DNA of 64,000 nt from NCBI RefSeq assembly GCF_900117455.1, contig NZ_FPHO01000003.1, positions 1,082,501 through 1,146,500 of the forward strand. Reading direction: 5' to 3'. The position numbers and the translations under genes are program-made. Source of the DNA: Hyphomicrobium sp. CS1GBMeth3. Its GTDB lineage: Bacteria; Pseudomonadota; Alphaproteobacteria; Rhizobiales; Hyphomicrobiaceae. Of the stretch, positions 59,408 to 64,000 are shown piece by piece (position 1 is the stretch's first letter; the number at the start of each line of letters is the position of its first letter). The notes under the pieces were generated by a model that saw nothing but the letters and a program-made list of their open reading frames with translations, did not search any database and was not told where the DNA came from.

Positions 59408-60454
59408 CTAACCGCCGGTCACGCTCATATGGCGCGCTACCGCCGGCTTCTTCCGGCGCCGGTCGATGACGAAGTCGTGCCCTTTGGGCTTGCGGGCAAT
59501 GGCAGCATCGATGGCCTCGAACAGGTGGCCATTGTCGGCGCTCGCGCGCAGCGGAGCCCTGAGATCCGCCGCATCCTCCTGCCCAAGACACATGTAGAGC
59601 GTGCCCGTGCAGGTGACGCGCACGCGGTTGCAGCTTTCGCAGAAGTTGTGCGTCATCGGCGTGATGAAGCCGAGCTTGCCGCCGGTCTCCTTGACGCGCA
59701 CGTAGCGCGCCGGGCCGCCGGTGCGGAACGGAATATCCTCGAGCGTCCAGCGATCCAGTAGCCGCGCTCGCACGATGGAGAGCGGCAGATACTGATCCGT
59801 CCGATCGCCCTCGATGTCACCAAGCGGCATGGTCTCGATCAGTGTCAGATCGTGGCCTTCGCCGTGAGCATAGCGGATGAGGTCGTCGATCTCCTCCTCG
59901 TTGACGCCCTTGAGCGCCACGGCGTTGATCTTGATACCGATGCCGGCGCGCTTCGCAGCCTCGACACCCTTGAGCACGACCGCGAGATCGCCCCAGCGCG
60001 TGATCGTCTTGAACTTCTGCGCATCGAGCGTGTCGATCGACACGTTGATACGCCGCACGCCCGCCGCCTTGAGCTCGCCGGCATACTTTTCGAGCTGGCT
60101 GCCATTGGTGGTCAGCGTCAGTTCCTCGAGGTGGCCAGTTTCGAGATGGCGCGAGAGGGCACGAAACAGAGACAGGATATTCTTCCGCACCAGCGGCTCG
60201 CCGCCCGTGATGCGCAGTTTCCTGACACCCTTGGCCACGAACGCGGAGCAAAGCCGGTCCAGCTCCTCGAGCGTCAGCAGGTCCTTCTTGGGTAGGAAGG
60301 ACATGTGCTCGCTCATGCAGTAGACGCAGCGGAAGTCGCACCGATCGGTCACCGAAACGCGCAGGTAGGTCACGTGCCGTCCGAACGGATCGACAAGACC
60401 GGGAGCGGAGCCTTCGTGGCCCTCGCCAAATGATTTAGGTGTCATGAGGCTCAT
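59408..60454 (-). CDS. moaA: GTP 3',8-cyclase MoaA
   Basis: 348 residues from ATG 60454; the frame is open to 60502. The radical-SAM cluster is in [17 protein letters not shown], the second cluster uses [18 protein letters not shown], and the C-terminal GG required for activity ends the protein (SVTGG). It converts GTP to 3',8-cyclo-GTP, the first step of molybdenum-cofactor synthesis. moaC is not adjacent; mobAB lies 3 kb away. Confidence 0.96.
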   Translation of the reverse strand: MSLMTPKSFGEGHEGSAPGLVDPFGRHVTYLRVSVTDRCDFRCVYCMSEHMSFLPKKDLLTLEELDRLCSAFVAKGVRKLRITGGEPLVRKNILSLFRALSRHLETGHLEELTLTTNGSQLEKYAGELKAAGVRRINVSIDTLDAQKFKTITRWGDLAVVLKGVEAAKRAGIGIKINAVALKGVNEEEIDDLIRYAHGEGHDLTLIETMPLGDIEGDRTDQYLPLSIVRARLLDRWTLEDIPFRTGGPARYVRVKETGGKLGFITPMTHNFCESCNRVRVTCTGTLYMCLGQEDAADLRAPLRASADNGHLFEAIDAAIARKPKGHDFVIDRRRKKPAVARHMSVTGG

Positions 60455-60502
60455 GGTGCGTTCCCGGTCGCCGCGCAGTTTTCTACGCCGGCAGTCAGCC
60501 AT

Positions 60503-60542
60503 CGGATCAGCCCGTCACCACAGTGGTGCCCTAGCCGATCCG
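60503..60542. promoter_or_regulatory. Nested inverted repeat upstream of moaA
   Basis: The inner 6-1-6 palindrome CACCACAGTGGTG (60516-60528) is enclosed by CGGATC (60503-60508) and GATCCG (60537-60542). It lies 49-88 bp before moaA, in the divergent region with the OFA transporter gene. It could be an operator or a leader hairpin. Confidence 0.4.
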
Positions 60543-60669
60543 CCCCCGTAAAGTAACGCGGACGAGGCCCACATCAAGCCCATCCGCACTTGTGTAGTAT
60601 GCTTATGCCATATAGTGGTTAGGCCAAAAGCCCGTAAAATGGGCGCGTTGCACTGCCCGGGGAGGGAAG

Positions 60670-62373
60670 ATGGCCAGCACGAATGCACGAAGCGGGGAGC
60701 TGTCTGCGCCCCGCTGGCTAGATCGCGAAGCGATCGTAGCAAAACCTGGATTTAACCGCTGGATGGTGCCGCCGGCGGCTCTTTGCATACATCTTTGCAT
60801 TGGCATGGCCTACGGCTTCTCGGTGTTCTGGAAGCCGCTGCAGAGCGTGCTGCTCGGCGCCGACGGTAACCCCATCCCAGAGTGCTCGGCCGGCGCCGTG
60901 ACTTTCGGCGAGAAAGCCGCCGGAACGCTGCGGGCGCTGTTCGCTACGGACTGCAACTGGAGCCAGTTCGACCTCGGCTGGATGTACACGTTCTTCTTCG
61001 TGCTGCTCGGCGTGTCCGCCGCCATCTGGGGCGGATGGCTCGAGCGCGCGGGCCCGCGCAAGGCCGGCCTCGTCGCCACGGTATGCTGGTGCGGCGGCCT
61101 TTTGATCTCCGCGTTCGGCGTTTACTCTCACCAGCTTTGGTTGATGTGGCTCGGCTCCGGCATCATCGGTGGCATCGGGCTCGGCCTCGGCTACATCTCG
61201 CCCGTGTCGACACTGATCAAGTGGTTCCCCGACCGGCGCGGCATGGCGACCGGCATGGCCATCATGGGCTTCGGCGGCGGCGCCATGATCGGCTCGCCGC
61301 TAGCGACGTTCCTGATGGACAACATCTTCAAGACGGCAACCGACCCGGGTGTCTGGCAGACCTTCGTCGCCCTGGCCGCGATCTACGCCGTGTTCATGCT
61401 GATCGGCTCCTTCCGCTATCGCCTGCCGCCGCCCGGATGGAAGCCCGAAGGCTGGACGCCGCCGGCCAGCAACGGCAAGGCCATGATCACCAATAACCAC
61501 GTGCACCTCGATGACGCGCACAAGACATCCGCGTTCTGGCTGCTGTGGCTCGTGCTGTGCATGAACGTTTCCGCCGGCATCGGCATCATCGGCGCGGCCT
61601 CGCCCATGCTGCAGGAGACATTCGGCGGCGCGCTCGCCGGTGCGCCGGAAATCGGATACGCGGAGCTAAAACAAAACGCTGCGCTCGCTGCATCGGCAGC
61701 AGCGGTGGGTGCCGGCTTCGTCGGCATCATCTCGCTGTTCAACATCTTCGGCCGCTTCGCCTGGGCGACATCGTCCGACTACCTTGGACGCAAGACGACC
61801 TATTTCATCTTCTTCGTGCTCGGCGCGGGTCTCTACCTGCTCGCCGCCTCGTCCGCCGATTGGAAGCTCTTGGGATTGTTCGTCGCCTGCTTCTGCATCA
61901 TCGCCTCCATGTACGGAGGCGGCTTCGCGACCATCCCGGCTTATCTCGCCGACATCTTCGGCACGCAGTTCGTCGGCGCCATTCACGGCCGCCTCCTCAC
62001 CGCGTGGTCGACGGCCGGCATCCTGGGGCCGGTCATCGTCAATTACCTGCACGACACGCGCGCCGCAGAGGGCATCCCGCCCGATCAGCTCTATGGCCAG
62101 ATCTTCTACATCTTGGCCGGTTTGCTGGTGATCGGTTTCATTGCGAACCTTCTTGTCCGCCCGGTCGACCCGAAATGGCACATGAAGGAGGCCGAGATCG
62201 CCGCCGAGCAGGCCAAATTGAAATCGGCGGCCGGCCCGGACGTCAGCGGATCCTATGGAATCGGCAAAGGCGGCCTGGATACGCCGGCAATCCTGTTCTG
62301 GTCCCTGGTTGGCGTGCCCCTTGCTTGGGGTGTCTGGCAGACACTCGAGAAGGCGTTGGTGTTCTTCCAATAG
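60670..62373 (+). CDS. OFA family (oxalate/formate antiporter-type) MFS transporter
   Basis: 567 residues, twelve membrane helices. It has the OFA start (FNRWMVPPAALCIHLCIGMAYGF), an insertion between helices 1 and 2, WLERAGPRKAG and SDYLGRKT loops typical of MFS, and YGGGFATIPAYLADIFGT of the OFA family. The substrate cannot be decided; formate or oxalate would fit a one-carbon lifestyle. A strong GGGGAGGGAAG site precedes the ATG. Confidence 0.9.
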   Translation: MASTNARSGELSAPRWLDREAIVAKPGFNRWMVPPAALCIHLCIGMAYGFSVFWKPLQSVLLGADGNPIPECSAGAVTFGEKAAGTLRALFATDCNWSQFDLGWMYTFFFVLLGVSAAIWGGWLERAGPRKAGLVATVCWCGGLLISAFGVYSHQLWLMWLGSGIIGGIGLGLGYISPVSTLIKWFPDRRGMATGMAIMGFGGGAMIGSPLATFLMDNIFKTATDPGVWQTFVALAAIYAVFMLIGSFRYRLPPPGWKPEGWTPPASNGKAMITNNHVHLDDAHKTSAFWLLWLVLCMNVSAGIGIIGAASPMLQETFGGALAGAPEIGYAELKQNAALAASAAAVGAGFVGIISLFNIFGRFAWATSSDYLGRKTTYFIFFVLGAGLYLLAASSADWKLLGLFVACFCIIASMYGGGFATIPAYLADIFGTQFVGAIHGRLLTAWSTAGILGPVIVNYLHDTRAAEGIPPDQLYGQIFYILAGLLVIGFIANLLVRPVDPKWHMKEAEIAAEQAKLKSAAGPDVSGSYGIGKGGLDTPAILFWSLVGVPLAWGVWQTLEKALVFFQ

Positions 62374-62409
62374 ACACTCCGCCTTCTCCGCGAGACGGAC
62401 GAGGGCCGG

Positions 62410-62754
62410 ATGATGTTTCAGTTTGGGGGAACGGTGGGTCGAAGCGCGGCTGCCTTGGCGGCCGCGCTTCTTGTCGTTAATGCCGGCGGTGATTCCGTGC
62501 GCCCGGTGCATCCGACCGAGGCGAGGCCCGTGGCCAAGCAACCCCAACGCGCGCGCCTCGTGCGCCTTGATGATCCCCAACGCCAGCATCAGGTAGAGGC
62601 GCACGCAGCCTTCGCGCAGGCATCGGACACCTTCCAGCAAGCCTCCACCACACACCGCTCGGCTTGGCTTGCGAACACGCTAGCGCTTCTCGTCCTTGGC
62701 TGCACCGCTCTTTGGTTCGCAGCCCGCCGCCGCCTCGTCGTTGATACGCGCTAA
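62410..62754 (+). CDS. Small exported/membrane protein, unrecognised
   Basis: 114 residues. An N-terminal hydrophobic signal (SAAALAAALLVVNAG) and a C-terminal membrane helix (AWLANTLALLVLGCTALWF) followed by ARRRLV give an anchor with the middle outside. No domain is recognised. It follows the transporter gene by 36 bp and may be cotranscribed; its last 75 bp overlap the convergent gene at 62680. Confidence 0.55.
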   Translation: MMFQFGGTVGRSAAALAAALLVVNAGGDSVRPVHPTEARPVAKQPQRARLVRLDDPQRQHQVEAHAAFAQASDTFQQASTTHRSAWLANTLALLVLGCTALWFAARRRLVVDTR

Positions 62755-63393
62755 GAAGGCGCGCTTCAGCGCCGCACCGCTGTCGCTGACAAGCGCATCC
62801 TGCTTGCAGCCGAGCGCACGCGCGATCGCTTCCCCCGCAGCAGTTCCAGTCTCGCCCGCATCGAGCAGCACGAGGTTCGGTGCGAGCTCCTTCGCGTTTT
62901 TGTCCAGCGCGAGCTTCGGCACCGAGCCAACGATCAGCAGCGCATCGAAGCGCTTCGCGGCAGCCTCGAGCACGTGGAGCCCGGTCTTTGCGTCACCAGA
63001 AAGCGCAACGAGAACGATCTTGGCCGGCGTCGCTGCGGCAAAGCCGATGCCCTTGGCGAGAGAAGCCGCATCGCTGCCATCGACACGAACGGCGACGACA
63101 CGCACACCGCCCCGCGCGGCCGCAGCGAGAGCAAGCTCCGTCCCGCCAGACTTAGCGGCGAACGGACGCGTATCGCCCTCCACTGCATCCCATGCAATCG
63201 CCACGCCCTCCCCATCTCGCGCAAGAACATGCGCCACCTCGGAACGTGTATAGTCGAAGCCGTCGGCCAGAACCGCGACGGGCGTTCCGCCAGGATCGCG
63301 TCCGGGAGCAAGCACCGGATCGTCAGCTCGAACCGGCCCGGTCAACGTCACGGCAAGTACGAGCGCGATAGCAGCATGGCCTGCGCGGCTCAT
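62680..63393 (-). CDS. Periplasmic protein of unknown function, coupled to mobAB
   Basis: 237 residues with a clear signal peptide (HAAIALVLAVTLTGPVRA, cleavage about 24). The mature part looks like a compact alpha/beta fold with repeated strand-helix units (VAVLADGFDYTRSEVAHVL, IVLVALSGDAKTGLHVLEA, LLIVGSVPKLALDK). Two Cys lie near the C-terminus. The ATG overlaps the mobAB stop as ATGA, so it is translated after the MobA-MobB fusion. A subtilisin-like or phosphopantetheine function is not supported; the role is unknown. Confidence 0.8.
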   Translation of the reverse strand: MSRAGHAAIALVLAVTLTGPVRADDPVLAPGRDPGGTPVAVLADGFDYTRSEVAHVLARDGEGVAIAWDAVEGDTRPFAAKSGGTELALAAAARGGVRVVAVRVDGSDAASLAKGIGFAAATPAKIVLVALSGDAKTGLHVLEAAAKRFDALLIVGSVPKLALDKNAKELAPNLVLLDAGETGTAAGEAIARALGCKQDALVSDSGAALKRAFLARINDEAAAGCEPKSGAAKDEKR

Positions 63394-64000
63394 GACGCCT
63401 CCTTGCGCAACGGCAATCCGACTTTTGCTAGCAAAGAATCTGTGAGCCCACCGACGTCGTCGATCGAGAACACCGGCACGCGCGCACCGCGAAGATCCTG
63501 ATCCGAGGCGACCGCGAACACTTCGGGATCGCGCTCCGCGAGCGGGCCGCCGTCGCCCTGCCCGAGCCGACGCACTTCGATCTTGGGAATTTGAGCGCTC
63601 TTCATGCCCTCGACGATAACCACGTCGGCGGGCGCGAGTGCCGCAACGACATCCTCCAGCGGCGCCTCTCGCTCGTCACGCCAGACGATGCGATCTGCCC
63701 CGCTCACCAGCGCCCAGCGCGACGGCGTCACAAGCGCGACCTGCTGCGCCCCGGCCTCCCGATGCCGCGCGCTGTCGGTGCCCTCTGTCTCGGACGCAAT
63801 CTCGTGATGGCTGTGCTTGACGGTCGACACGCGATAGCCGCGCCGCACGAGCTCTCCGACGAGTTTTACGACCAGCGTCGTCTTGCCCGAGTTTTTCCAA
63901 CCCGCGACCCCGACAACACGCGGCTTGGCCCGTGCGACAGCGCTCTCTGCAAACGCAAGGTCCTCCGGCGTGTTGACGTTGAAAAACGGATCCCCCGCCT
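63390..64000 (-). CDS. MobA-MobB fusion, N-terminal part outside window
   Basis: The frame is open to the right edge, so the start is missing. The part seen opens with the end of a MobA guanylyltransferase (DPFFNVNTPEDLAFAES, about 63950-63995) and, without any stop or start codon, runs into MobB: VVGVAGWKNSGKTTLVVKL (P-loop, about 63870-63920), STVKHSHHE and PADVVIVEGMKSAQIPKIEV. MobA attaches GMP to molybdopterin; MobB is a GTP-binding adaptor. Fusions of the two are known in some bacteria. It is coupled by ATGA to the periplasmic protein gene downstream. Confidence 0.85.
   Translation of the reverse strand, partial: AGDPFFNVNTPEDLAFAESAVARAKPRVVGVAGWKNSGKTTLVVKLVGELVRRGYRVSTVKHSHHEIASETEGTDSARHREAGAQQVALVTPSRWALVSGADRIVWRDEREAPLEDVVAALAPADVVIVEGMKSAQIPKIEVRRLGQGDGGPLAERDPEVFAVASDQDLRGARVPVFSIDDVGGLTDSLLAKVGLPLRKEAS

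Noticed and set aside
61666..62655. 329-residue minus-strand frame opposite the OFA transporter
   Set aside because: Shadow of the transporter gene; no motif and no ribosome site.

Overview
The window is GC-rich chromosomal DNA from an alphaproteobacterium, most likely of the Hyphomicrobiales (Rhizobiales) and plausibly a Hyphomicrobium-like methylotroph. Three things support this. The block lysC / ptsP-prfA-prmC / DUF4167 / clpB and the order lptC-lptB-rpoN-ptsN are typical of the order. A stand-alone serine-glyoxylate aminotransferase gene (sgaA) points to the serine cycle. One promoter matches the alphaproteobacterial form CTTGAC / CTATAT. No ribosomal RNA, CRISPR array, insertion sequence or intact prophage was seen. 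The genus is an inference; the class and order are fairly secure.

Layout. 1-21.7 kb is housekeeping: an M23 envelope peptidase (cut at the left edge), clpB, a MOSC protein, the DUF4167 protein, prmC-prfA, ptsP, lysC, ubiG, sgaA, a PDZ/Sel1-repeat exported protein, cysK, the coupled pair coaBC-dut, a TPR lipoprotein, a DUF2939 protein and an NDUFA9-type reductase. A tRNA-Leu(CAG) at 21.9 kb is followed by the most accessory-looking segment (22.1-26.4 kb): a membrane protein, a small methyltransferase-like protein, an ATP-grasp-like protein with an extra N-terminal domain, and an orphan DUF2793 phage/GTA-type protein. From 26.6 to 33.2 kb comes an RNase D, then the LPS-export/nitrogen-PTS cluster, with LptC fused to two LptA domains, LptB, RpoN and PtsN. 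The usual hpf gene between rpoN and ptsN is missing and 603 bp of apparently non-coding DNA stand in its place.

33.3-43.4 kb holds uppP, GST-queG-epimerase, an exported coiled-coil protein with an internal 192-bp-period duplication, a 1094-residue membrane protein with a duplicated cytosolic domain, and a thiolase-like protein that lacks conserved catalytic residues. 43.6-49.5 kb holds zur-znuC-znuB (no znuA), ispG, a NUDIX protein and a Pit phosphate transporter. 49.7-56 kb holds a PG-binding-like membrane protein, bamB, a YfgM-like TPR protein, panB and an L,D-transpeptidase whose C-terminus resembles a second, inactive YkuD domain. 56-64 kb holds a MOSC gene broken by a 5-bp tandem duplication, an NnrU-like protein, three small membrane proteins including a SLATT-like one, moaA, an OFA-family transporter, and a mobA-mobB fusion (cut at the right edge) coupled to a periplasmic protein.

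Themes. Envelope building is strongly represented (Lpt bridge, bamB, L,D-transpeptidase, uppP, M23 peptidase). So is molybdenum-cofactor metabolism (moaA, mobAB, two MOSC proteins) and nitrogen-PTS/sigma-54 control (ptsP, rpoN, ptsN). The features most worth following up are the LptC-LptA-LptA fusion, the SLATT-like neighbourhood, the duplicated-domain membrane protein, the tRNA-adjacent island and the hpf-less rpoN-ptsN gap. None of these is proven to be a new system from sequence alone.
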